From contig JNDT01001937.1 of the NCBI GenBank assembly GCA_000697055.1, positions 372,001 through 436,000 on the forward strand: a stretch of 64,000 nucleotides of DNA, written 5' to 3'. Every line of letters starts with the position of its first letter. Position 1 is the first letter of the stretch. The position numbers and the translations under genes are program-made. Under the pieces are notes generated by a model that worked only from the letters and a program-made list of their open reading frames with translations, was not told the origin of the DNA and made no database searches. The DNA comes from Saksenaea vasiformis B4078. Lineage: Eukaryota > Mucoromycota > Mucoromycetes > Mucorales > Saksenaeaceae. Shown here in pieces: positions 21,680 to 32,451 of the stretch.

Positions 21680-23816
21680 CTATAGAAATGGTAGTAGAAA
21701 TATCCCGGCAGCTACAACAGGAACTAAGTCATCGAGGGTGAATTGGCGTCTTGCCTGTTCTCGTACAAGCTGTTCCGCTGCAAGCCGGGCTTGTTCTTCC
21801 TGTTACCACGGCTGCTGTTCTTCTCTTAGATGCTTTTCGGCGATAACTCGGGCCCGTTCTTCTTGTTCACGCCGCTGTTGTTCTTGTTGCAAAGCTCTTT
21901 CCCTAGCAAGTCTCTCCCGCTTTCTCTGCTCATATTTTTGTCTTTTTTCACATAGACCCTTCTCGAGTAAATTTTTCTCAGCGCTGTAAGTCCAGTTGGT
22001 TCCAGTTAGGAACATTTCTAGATAACAGTCTTAGATCTTGTCAGGTGTCGAACTTAACTCGCCTTTCGCATGTTTCACAAAGTGGTCCCTAGCATCTTTC
22101 TGGAAGTTATCCACGGCTAGTGCCGAAACGCATGAATTGGTTCGCGGTGTAATTAAATACAACGTCAGGGTGCCAAACTTAGAAGAACTGCCCTGTACCT
22201 CCAAATTTTTGTTGAACCTTGTAATATAACCTCTTTGCGCAAGTTCTTCAGTTGACCGGAAAAGCATTCATACAAGGTGTTCTGAATCCTTATAGACAAG
22301 TCGTGCTTCTTTTGCTGATACACGCCTTGATTATATCGAGATGCTCTTTGATCAAACGACTGCAGCGCTTCCCTCTGAAAGTCCTCCATTTTTCCACGGA
22401 GGTTGGGCACAATCTGTTCCTTTTCAGAGACTGACACCTTCACTGATATGATGCTTTTAGTAAAGAACTTCAGTGTCGTCTACAGGGAAAACCATGGGAT
22501 GAGCATATTGAGTTGTCGGAAGACTTACATCAGCTATCTCATTGCACCGATACTGCACTAGAAGGATTCGTTGACCTGGCAAATCAAGGTCTTCGTTTCG
22601 CCGAATTTGATCCCAAATGTTGGATAAGTAGACATGATATCCATCAGCAGGAACGTTCTTGTGGTATTCGGGACGGAAGGCATAGCTTTCACCATTGGAA
22701 TCGTCGAATCTTTTCTCGTATATTAGCATATCATTGTTTACCATGTCAGCCTACCTGTGCCGGAGCTCGGTCATCTTGTCGTTAAACTGCACCGGGCTAA
22801 AGATCTTATGGAGAAGACCAATGTACGCGAAATCAAAGAAGTCACGTACGTTGCAGTCTTCGAGGCCTTTCGGCTAACAGTAGACTCGTGAGAAAGCTTA
22901 CACATAATGCAACCAAAATGACACTTACCCGTTGAACACTGCGTCAAATAGTTTCAAAATCCGTTTGAAGGGTTGCTTCTAAGTTCTCCAGGGGCGTGCT
23001 GCTGATGTGATCGCGGACAATGACCATCAAGAGCGTCTTTCCTTTGGAGTTTTCTCCGGATTCCTTTTCGCTATGAAATAGTCCGGAACTGATTATTACA
23101 TTCTATTTTTTTTTTCATGATAATGCTTACCCTTTGCAACTTCGCAACATTTGAAGCATTACGTCGAAGACAAGACCGAGTAACCCCAGGTTGGCACCAT
23201 CATAGCGGCCAACATCGCTCTCCCACATGTTCAAGATTACAACTTCGCTTACGGCTATAGACAACAGTACGGATTTACGCTCGAAGTCTTGTCATCTCCA
23301 CGTTCACGGCCGTCTGTTCCTTCAACGTCCATCACAAGGATAGGGGCACTCTTAGCGCGAGATAGCCACATGCCCCTTGTCCTTTGGCGACGGCTTCTTT
23401 CATCCATCACATCGAATAACGTTCCGAAAAGTGCATTCAGAAGAGTACCTGAAGTGAATATATTTAACCGATTAAGTCTTTCCAATATCATAACATTCCA
23501 CCTACTTTTGCCAGTTCCCTGAGCACCTACGATTGAAACCGTATTGTAATCGAGCCCAGCGTCGCTCAAGCCCCATCGATCCATGGATGTAAACAGCTGT
23601 TCACTGCAGAATTGTATTAAGTTTCTTTGTAGAAGATGACGATGTATTTTCAACCCAAATGCACCTACCTAAAATTCTGGTGTTCATCCACAAGTTGTAA
23701 CGAGGAATGCACTCGGCATCTTCAGTTAAGGCCTCCACGGATGAAGTATTTGATGTAGCGATTGATTCAGAGGAGGCAGCACAATTTCCGGTGGTTTTCG
23801 GTTTGTTATTTTTCAT
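21680..23816 (-). pseudogene. RHD3/Sey1-like GTPase, copy C, broken
   Basis: Third tandem copy with the same exon plan (minus strand, approximate): 23669-23816, 23506-23603, 23131-23448, 22929-23070, 22755-22873, 22529-22709, 22199-22479, about 22063-22150, 21680-22017. Still readable: P-loop GAQGTGKST, switch QRTRGMW, G3 [12 protein letters not shown]4 RD in MVIVRDHI, and the tail NWTYSAEKNLLEKG with coiled coil. Lesions seen: exon 1 is one base out of phase near 23697; exon 3 lacks one base near 23290; exon 4 has TGA (22944-22946) where the other copies have the Trp codon after Ile; exon 7 is out of phase near 22225; the donor after exon 8 is GC and its acceptor cannot be placed; and TAA (21803-21805) interrupts the coiled coil. 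After that stop the frame stays open to a hydrophobic end (VVAAGIFLLPFL). Confidence 0.85.
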
Positions 23817-25217
23817 GGATGCTAGCTTAATTGAAGAGCAAATTGATCAAAATAGTACTTTGAAAAAGAAAAATGCACAGTGGACTTTGGACGAGAACTC
23901 CAGTGACATCGATTTGTCGTACATACATTGAAGGACTTCGTTTAATTTTACATCATTTAAACCGTAACATGTGGATACGTTCTCAATTAGGATACAATGC
24001 GAAACAACTGAATTGCACTCCCTTACATCCGATTCCCATTACAAAGGCTACTGATAATTAGGATAGGCCGTGAAAATTTTCGCAAGCTCCCGCCTACACG
24101 GTACCTAATTCATCTTCTGTTAGGGCTATGCTCGATCAGGTTTTCTGGTTGAATATGGCCATTTCAATGCTTCAAGTGTCTTGCCTGAATATCCACGCAA
24201 ATGCTAAACCGGAGATGGTCACGCTTCTAACGATTTCCACATATGCCATCTTCCTGATGTCATCCAATATTGAATATAGGTGATGCATTTGCGTCATCCC
24301 AGTATTACTTTGTTTTGATGCCAAACAAACATAGCGTCGAGAGCAGCAGGCTTGTGTGCAGAAAAGCAGATACTTCTTGCATCAAATCAAAGGTGTGTTG
24401 CGCTGTTTCGTTTTAATGGATTCCCCCATGCGCCGGTCGGAACGCTCAGAAGAGCAACGGTATTTAAAGGGATGCATGAATTCTTCCTTTTGTTCTTAAA
24501 CCCCATTTTCATAATAAAACGATTTCGGTACGCAGTGGGATTGACAGATGTATAGTAATGAACTTTTATGCTACTCTACATACGTTTCGAGACCATCGAG
24601 GGCGCATGAATTTTTTACCAACTCGTGTATCCATAACGGCATATTTAGTTCCTTTCTTACCGCACATCAGGCTCCTCATGGTCGCAAAATTTATATGATT
24701 GACATAAACACTTCTTCAATACACAGTAGCAATATGGTGCCCATGTGCCCTATGCAAATTAAAGACGAACGATGATCAGATTGCTGTAATATCAAATGTG
24801 AAGTTAGCTTGAATGCTGCCAAATTCGTTCATTGTCACCACTACGCTTTCATGTTAATCATATAAAGTTGTTTATATAAATGATTCATGCTCTTTCGTTA
24901 TTGCCCGCTTCTTCGACAACTGAAAGAGTATAACACTGGTAGGACACTTTGCTTTTGCAATAATTGGTCCTATGTTCAGGTTGAAACATGATGTCTTGGC
25001 GCCATGAAGCACATCGCATGAAGCAACATCATTACCGTTGAGATCTTTAAAGACAAATAACTGTCAAACATGTTTTCTACAATTACAAAACGTGGCTCAG
25101 AGAGTTTGTACCACGTCGCTGTTGCTGGTTTCGCCAACGTTGATATCCCAGATCGCGTCACCCTGGGCCAGCACGTTGTCCCTCCGCTCCTGCGCTTTGT
25201 TCTATCCTTTCTCGATC
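23817..25217. other. intergenic, promoter side of RPN13
   Basis: About 1.4 kb between the broken GTPase copy and RPN13. Short plus-strand frames (24352-24775, 25038-25322) overlap the RPN13 start region and have no family match. No repeats recognised. Confidence 0.5.
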
Positions 25218-26548
25218 ATGAGTTTTTTCCCTACCCCCAGATCGACGCATTTAGTGCAGTTCAACGCCGGCAAATGTATTCGCGAAGGGAATCTACTGAA
25301 GCCTGATTTGCGAAAAGGGTAAGTTGGGAAATTGCGCTTCTACATCATCGATCATATGCTAATCGATCGGGATCGATAGCACAATCTATATGGATCAAGT
25401 ACGTCCTTCTTGTTTATCGATCTCTTCACCTCATTGATAAGCGAAATTGTAGAGTAGCGATCGGCTGATGCATTTTTATTGGAAAGAACGCAATGCAACA
25501 GAACCGGAGACGGTATCTTCGAGCATAGAAGAAAACTAGAGCTGACTAATGCTTCTTGTCAGGATTTGATCATTTTTCCCGGCGAAGCCGAGTTTGTCAA
25601 GGTCGAGCAATGCACCACTGGACGTGTTTACCTTCTCGATTTCAGATCATCGCACGAAAAGCTGTTCTTCTGGATGCAGAACAAGGTCGACAAGGATGAA
25701 GAGCATGTTGCACGAGTGAACCTATTGATCAACGATCCTCAAACTGCCATTGAAGAAAGTAACCGCCCAACCTTTGAGTTTGAAGGTGATGCACCCGTTG
25801 ATCTCATCCAGGCTCTAAGTGGCTCGCATGGTATGTTGGAAGCTGTCTTGCAAAAGGGTAATGGAGCTAATATGCATTGTTGTAGATCTGAATTCAGCAC
25901 AAGATAACCTGTTGCAATTCCTTCAAACCGCTGGAGGATTAGGGTAATGACACCGCATCGTAGAAATGGTGAATTAAAAAGATATTGCATGATAGAGGCG
26001 CAATTCCGACATTGACCCGTATAAGCGGCGATGGACCTGTTGAGACCATCTCTGAAAGCCAAAATACTATCACCACAGAGCAATTGAGCCAGCTCCGCAA
26101 CGTACTTGCTAGCACATCTGTACCAGGTACCAAAAGCTAGAGCTTTATTTTTGATTTACAATCGATGGGTAGAAAACATCACGACCTCTTTCAATTTGCA
26201 AAACTTATCTATGGATGCATTGTTTAACGATTCTGAAATACGATCGGCGTTGTTTCCATTTTTGTCTGAACAGCGAAGAACTGGTGATGAGATTCAACAA
26301 GTCGTTGCAAGCTCACAATTCCAACAAGCACTGCAAACATTGGACATAGCTTTGGAAGGTCATCATCTGGATTCATTCTTGAATCAACTAGGTCTGGATG
26401 TAACCACAGAATGTGGTAAGTCTGCAATATGTGAAGAGATAGCATTTATAAACAAATTTCATTAGATGTGGTTTCGGTACTGAGGGCGCTTGAGGAACAG
26501 GCGAGACGTAGAGATAGGGATAGTGATGCGATGGATGAAGACAACTGA
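25218..26548 (+). CDS. RPN13: proteasome ubiquitin receptor Rpn13 (ADRM1)
   Basis: 19S regulatory-particle subunit that binds ubiquitin through a Pru domain and recruits the deubiquitinase UCH37/Uch2 through a C-terminal DEUBAD domain. Proposed exons: 25218-25318, 25380-25398, 25453-25512, 25563-25830, 25886-25943, 25996-26126, 26173-26415, 26466-26548; total 321 codons (320 residues), all phases closing. The Pru domain reads [33 protein letters not shown] and [16 protein letters not shown]. The DEUBAD part reads [34 protein letters not shown] and [11 protein letters not shown]. The C-terminus DSDAMDEDN matches the acidic tail of the family. Exon 2 is a 19-nt microexon (TIYMDQ), needed to supply the strand between RKG and SSDRL. 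The start ATG at 25218 gives a normal, short N-terminus. Confidence 0.93.
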
Positions 26549-27007
26549 TAATATAGCCTCTTTGTATTTTTCATTTTTCTGTCGTTTTAACCAATGTGAA
26601 GCGTGCATCCTCTAACGGTGACAAAATGGATCTCGCTACATGTCCTGAGTACTAACGCAGCTAGGTGAACAAACAGCCCTTAAATTTGAATTTCAACTGT
26701 AGAGAGAAGTCTAACACGTTGCATATTACGCGTTTTCCAGATACGTTGTGTTGGAATCGGGAATTACTGAGCCGAGCAGACCGCCAGTAAAGGCTGACTA
26801 ACAAAGAATGCCATAGGGAAGGAAGGTAATGGGTAAAGGAAACATCACCTAAAACCTGTCGGTCGCAACCATATCCAACACTTCAATTTTTGCAGAGTCT
26901 TTGGCATGGCCATCCATGCCATTTACCAACAAGAAACACAAGTTCGCTAAACGATTATGCTCCATAAATTTCATGTTTCTACAGAAATGAACAGCTCTCT
27001 AAACGGT
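26549..27007. other. convergent intergenic space
   Basis: About 460 bp between the 3' ends of RPN13 and the F-BAR/RhoGAP gene. No open frame or repeat of note; presumably holds both 3' UTRs. Confidence 0.6.
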
Positions 27008-29345
27008 CTACAGGTCATCTTCGAAGATCGATGCATAGTTGTCTAAAATGGTCTGGACCACTTTGACCTGCCATTGGGTTTCTGCTAGTCGATGGTTATC
27101 TTGGGCCGATGCCTCTGAAGTGCTGTTATCGTTCCCCATGAGCGTTAAACCGAAAATGGTCGCTAGGTTAAATGATCCCATCTTGTTGTATCGCTGTTGT
27201 TGCTTGATTCTATCATAATAAAGTGAACACTCTAAAACGGTGTCAATTAGTCACGTACTTGTTAAGGTGGCGCATGAGGAATTTCAACGAAGCAAAGTGC
27301 GCCCGTGGCAAGTCTGAGATGATAGTATGTAAACCAAGGACCCGCATGCGTTCATCTTCGATCTCTAGAAGCAAGCGTAAGGCAAATCATATTAGATATT
27401 GAACCTATTTTACTAGCTGCATTCAGAAAATGTTGGTAGCTTGAACGAGGAAAAAGTGCATCTGGCAGTTCTCGGAACCAGAGCTTGAGAACACTGGTGA
27501 CATTATTGATGTCGGAACAGAATTCTTCTGTATCGAGGTTTACTCCAGCGCAATCTACCGTACAACGGATAAGGTACATCGCCATTCATTGTTTTAACTT
27601 TGCTTACCGCGATCAAAGGATGCCTTGAGCTTTTGAATCTGACTATTTGTGCCTGACAAGCGGTAAATACCAACCGTCGTTAGGCCATAACGTTCAACTG
27701 CCTCGGCACATTTTACGAGAATCAGAGGTACGCTCTCCTTATCGCGCGCCTCAAGTTCTTCCAAAGCTACGCCAAAGTAAGGGTAAGGATTGAGCGCACT
27801 GAGTGCGGAGGTGGACTATTACAGTACTCATATATTGAACAACGTTCCTTTTGTATCTGTAGTACTTACCATTCCATATTCTTTGTATGGGATCTCTGTT
27901 TTCTGTACCCGTCCTGCTCGCCCACTATATATATTGATAAACTCTTCCAAATCAGAATCCTTGTCGATTTTTTCTGTCAGTGAACGCAGCCCAAATCCTA
28001 GAGAACCAATGAGGATTGAATGAATTGGTTACTGCAAGTACCATCATCGTTATCGAGAGCTAGACCATCAGACGTGAGAGCCTGTTCAAAGATGTAGGCG
28101 TAACGCGCAAGTTGGTAGCGTAGCGCAACCGAGCACTCGTCGCTAACAGCTTTTAAATCCTAGATAAAATTTGTCAGACATCGCCCAAGCATAGAAGAAC
28201 CGCCGATAAGTGACGGAAGAACCTTACCTACCGTGATAATCTTGGGCAAGTGGTACTGGAAATAGTCCTGACGAGACTGATTTGTCGCGTGCAACTGCTG
28301 TCTATAGTTCTGATCCGCCACCGTTGCTTTGGCACGTGCATCTTCCTCCATTCTGCTTAACTGCACATATTTTCTAGCGATGATCTTGGGATAGAGCCAC
28401 TATCAGTTGTTACCTGAGCCTGCTTCTTGTTGTTTTTAAACAGTCCTTTCTTTGGCATATGGACAGAATCACCATTTTTTTGTAAAATAGCACGCTCCCA
28501 ATCCTCGCTTTGCATCTCATATTTTTGTTTGCTCTAAACAATTGCGTTCAGATACCTGTTCATAAGCACTACACACCTGTTATTACCTTTTCTAAAGACG
28601 CATCGGCATCCGCAAGCATTTTTTCATGTCTAAGGCCAACATCTTTCACCTACACGAAGCCTGAGTTGTTTATTGACGAGAGATTTGCGTCATTGGACCT
28701 ACTTGTTTTCTACCCTTCTCAGTGTCTTTGTACAGAAGTTGCAAGTCCTCTGCAACATCCGATATGCTTGATGCAAATTTGACCCGCTGCTCACCTATTG
28801 TCTCGTGAACTTTGAGAATCGATGTCCAGGCACTACCATACGTCCTGTAATGGTCAAGAAGACGAACATACTTGATATGAGTTTTGATAATATTGCAGCA
28901 ATGGTCATTCCTACCCTGAACGTGGGTGGGCTTTATCAAACGTTTCTGCATAAGACTGTGACAGCTTCACCATTTGCCTTCCGTACTCTTCTTCGATTGC
29001 CGCACGTTTTTTCAGAAACATCATTGTTTCCTACATGAAACGTCAGCTTCGGTTGCATAATGATACAAGTATATTTTTACTTTTGTTGCTTGCATATCTT
29101 GTTTGACTTTATCCAATAAGCACTGGAAGCCACACTAATTATATAAAAAAAAGAAAAGAAGAAAAAGGGGTTGATCTTGCCAGTGATCATGGAGCATTGA
29201 AGTAGACGAAATACATTACATCCAGGTCGGTTAGTTGTCGAATGACATCCTTAGAACGTAGGCCATTGTCTGAAGCTTCGCTGACGGAAGTCTTAACATC
29301 ATCGTGGGAAGCGTCAGCGTTTTTCTTCAATGTTTCTGCTGTCAT
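27008..29345 (-). CDS. RGD1: F-BAR and RhoGAP domain protein, Rgd1-like
   Basis: GTPase-activating protein for Rho GTPases that binds curved plasma membrane; yeast Rgd1 acts on Rho3/Rho4 in polar growth. Proposed minus-strand exons: 29220-29345, 29081-29134, 28915-29030, 28703-28844, 28587-28649, 28414-28533, 28232-28360, 28042-28159, 27870-27997, 27608-27815, 27414-27554, 27259-27364, 27008-27209; total 551 codons (550 residues), all phases closing. The N-terminal F-BAR reads METTMFLKKRAAIEEEYGRQ-like text (exact: ETMMFLKKRAAIEEEYG), YGSAWTSILKVHE and RVKFASSISDVAEDLQLLY. The C-terminal RhoGAP has YFGVALEEL, TVGIYRLSGTN with the catalytic arginine-finger Arg, SVLKLWFRELPDALF and YNKMGSFNLATIFGLTLM. 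It is somewhat shorter than yeast Rgd1 (666). The symbol reflects domain order, not proven orthology. Confidence 0.88.
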
Positions 29346-32300
29346 GATGGCAAATGACACGTAAGGAGAAAATGTAAGTTGTCAGGAGATTGTTGCATAG
29401 AGACATAGCATTATATTGCGAGGAACTCTACGTCACTTCTTTCCAGACATGTTGCTCCTGAGGTACCTGCTTTACTTGGTTGCCTTCAGGGCACTTTTGA
29501 CAACTAGGAAGTAGTACGCTTGAGTACCCACATTGGTGTGATCTTTCCTGGACACCAAAAACGACACACTAAACCCTCAAACTTGTTGACCTTTTAGGGG
29601 TCCCTTTCGGGCGCCCAAATGCATATTATCACCGGCAAACTGATGCTGATTCTGTTCGTAGTAGAAAACCTTATAGCGGTACAGATACCAAGATACAATT
29701 ATAGACAAAGCCCGCAGATTCTAGTAATAATCGAATAACGGTATCCCAAATATTCTAGTAAATATTTTGTTTAACCCATTATCAAAGAAATCGGTTATTT
29801 GCGCACCTCTCCGTTGATACTGATACAGTGTATGCGGAGGGGTTTTCTACAGAAATTGGCTGTGTAACTGACTACACCTTCGGAGAGTCCGCTTCTATGC
29901 CGACTTTAATTCCATAGAAAAAATTGGTGTAGTTAAAACGAACTGAGACGACTATAACTCATCAACTCAATTCGCACATGTGGCGTCGTCCTGCAGGTAG
30001 TACTTGATATCTTGCTTCAATCATATTGCAAGACCGACCTTTGTAGAGAAAAAAAAATAGATGTTTATTTTGTCGTTTTACACTGCTCTCCAATTTGATA
30101 TTCCGCCTTGCCACCTTCAGTTAACGATTATTGTCTATCAATTACATTGCTTCCCGATCGACGGGAAATAGACCCACTGCTGCCATGTTGGCTTCGACAA
30201 AAACACCGACCTCCTCATATGACCATCCAAAAGTACTCATCAGTGGAGCAAACTCCTCTGACTCTGCCGTCTACTATGACAAGGCCTAGTAGGAACAGAA
30301 CCGTGGAATTTGACCGTATTTGGCACCAACAGTCAGTCAACGTCAACAAATCCTCTTATCGGCATAACTGCCAGAAACAGCTGCTGAACGCCAAGTACTA
30401 AAGCGGATCAGGAACGTGCACCGGTAGAATGAATCGCACCTAGGCAGGACCCGTAATAGATCACAATGAAATAGCAGTTGCTTCGCACATCCCCTTTTGC
30501 TTCCTTTGCCTCAGACCTGCGAGTTCTCGCAATCCTACAGCATCAGACAGTATATCGTTCTTATCCGGCGCAATCTCTCTGTAAATGGTTTGTCACTTTA
30601 CGGAGACTGATTAGATTATTTCTTGCACGTAACTTGCTTAGCATACTCACAGGAACTCTCTCTTGATCTGTCATTGCTAGTTTACGCCTGGGACTCGATC
30701 TTAGGATACAAAGTTTGCTCAGCGACGAACGTCCGCAAGTATTTTCATCGAGATGTCTACAAATTATGTTACTAAATGGCGCTATGATCACGGCTGTATA
30801 CCTCTCTGCGTACGACTATTGTAATATCATCTTAACTCGTTCGCTCTTCGTGTTCAACAGTCATTGTGAAGCATGAAATTCGCAGAGTCTTCAAACCATT
30901 GGAACCATCTCCTTGAATCCCAACACTCAGACGCCATGCTCTTCACCGTGCAAAGTCGATTTACCCACAAACGCGGGAATCTTCGACATGGCCACGTTCA
31001 GTGGTCAGTATGAACGGCAGCTCCAGCAGACTCGCTAAAGAAAGAGAAAACCATATGCAGGAGCCTTAACATCGAACCGACCAGATCCAAGAGCAGGTCC
31101 AATAACATACAAGCTGCAACACCCCTGAGGAGGAGACTGGTAAGGCGTACTGTAGCAAGTTAGAACTCACTCCATAGCTTCATCTAGCGTGCTACGCACC
31201 ATAACAAGCTCGTTCGTATATTTCAATCAGTAAACAGGTACAATGCCGCTCACTTCAGTGCGTCGGTCAGAGTGTGCAAAAGGAAGGGCGAACATGTAAG
31301 TTTGGCACCGAACCCCGGTAAAGCGCAAAACATTTCTTAGGCACGCGTCATCGCCACTCAATGATGTCGGAGTGTTAATCGTGCATGCTGCATGATGCAT
31401 TGGGGCTGCTATTGGGATTGGGAACAAGGATAAAGCCAGATCAAGAAAAGCTATAAGGATAAGCTACACAACAAGATTATAAGTATTGGGAAATATATAA
31501 TAAATCCAGGTTAGAAGCAGAATTATGTCATACAAAAAAGAAATAGTTTGAGTGGTAAGATAGTTAACGACTATCAGTCTACGTTGCGAGTGCAGCGCCC
31601 AAGTCCAGTACCTGGCAGGAGAATGAACCGCCTGAGACCTGCGTCCAGCAGGAGTATGAAAACCTAAATCCTAACCTAAACAAAAAAATCGATCGTCAAC
31701 AAACATTCTGGCTGGGATGGTCGACTTTGAAGGTAAAGTTCATGTCGAAAATAATTGACAGTGATTGTGCATCGTACGAAGAATTTTGAAGCGATACTAT
31801 CTTCTATTGTGCAAGATGAGTGGCGCTCTGTGTGACAATGTTGGCTTTATCTGGTGTTTAGCAGAAGATTACACCTCATCCGACATGGCTTGGTGACATT
31901 TAAGATAGTGTGACCCAAAAGAGAAGCGGATAGTTATGTGACGAATTATAATTCTTACAGGAATTCTTTTGAGCCGAAGAAAGAAGAAGAAGGGTTTTCT
32001 TGCCACTGAGCATTCATTACACTCCACTACTGTTTATTCAACGATGTTTTACGATATTCTAAGTATATTATGCCTTCATGAAGAGCATTGTTTGTGCTAA
32101 AGAAGGAATCAAATTTGCGGTCATTAGTATAAGGATCGGCAACAACGTTATACTCGGTCTCGTTAAAGTGTCACAATGACTACCAGCCTTGTAGCTTCCT
32201 GATATACAAAAAGCTATCTCAAGATGACTACACTGGCATCTTTGCTATATTCAGTGGGCCGACTTCCAGATAGCAAGACTATGAATCTCAAGTGTGAATG

Positions 32301-32451
32301 ACTTTTTGCGTCATACCAGAATTTACCGATGCGAACACCTAAAAGATCGATCAGTTAAATTGTTCTAAGCTTCACCTATCTCATGACAAGCTTACCGTAA
32401 AAATCCTAATCCCTCGAAAGGGGAACCCGTGTTCGTTACGGTGATTTCTTT
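29346..32451. other. long non-coding stretch next to the mobile block
   Basis: About 3.1 kb. Short frames at 30108-30401, 30478-30791 and 31227-31427 give no recognisable protein. The dispersed repeat copy at 32061-32151 lies near its right end. The stretch 32152-32451, directly downstream of the Fanzor stop, is where a guide RNA would be expected if the element still made one. Confidence 0.5.
32061..32151 (+). repeat. dispersed repeat, copy 3
   Basis: Shares AAGAGCATTGTTTGTGCTAA / AAGAACCAAGTTTGCGCTAA, then TGCGGTCATTAGT and CGGCAACAACGTTA / TGGCGACAAAATAA with the copy at 37336, in the same orientation. The upstream TACTGTTTATTCAAC (32029 on) also matches DNA just left of that copy (TACTGTTTATTGAAC, about 37304). 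The two copies are direct repeats about 5.3 kb apart around the Fanzor and transposase relics. Confidence 0.65.

Noticed and set aside
14435..23816. The three GTPases as true Sey1 orthologues
   Set aside because: C-terminal helical bundle is incomplete and the membrane hairpin is missing in all copies, so ER-fusion function should not be assumed.
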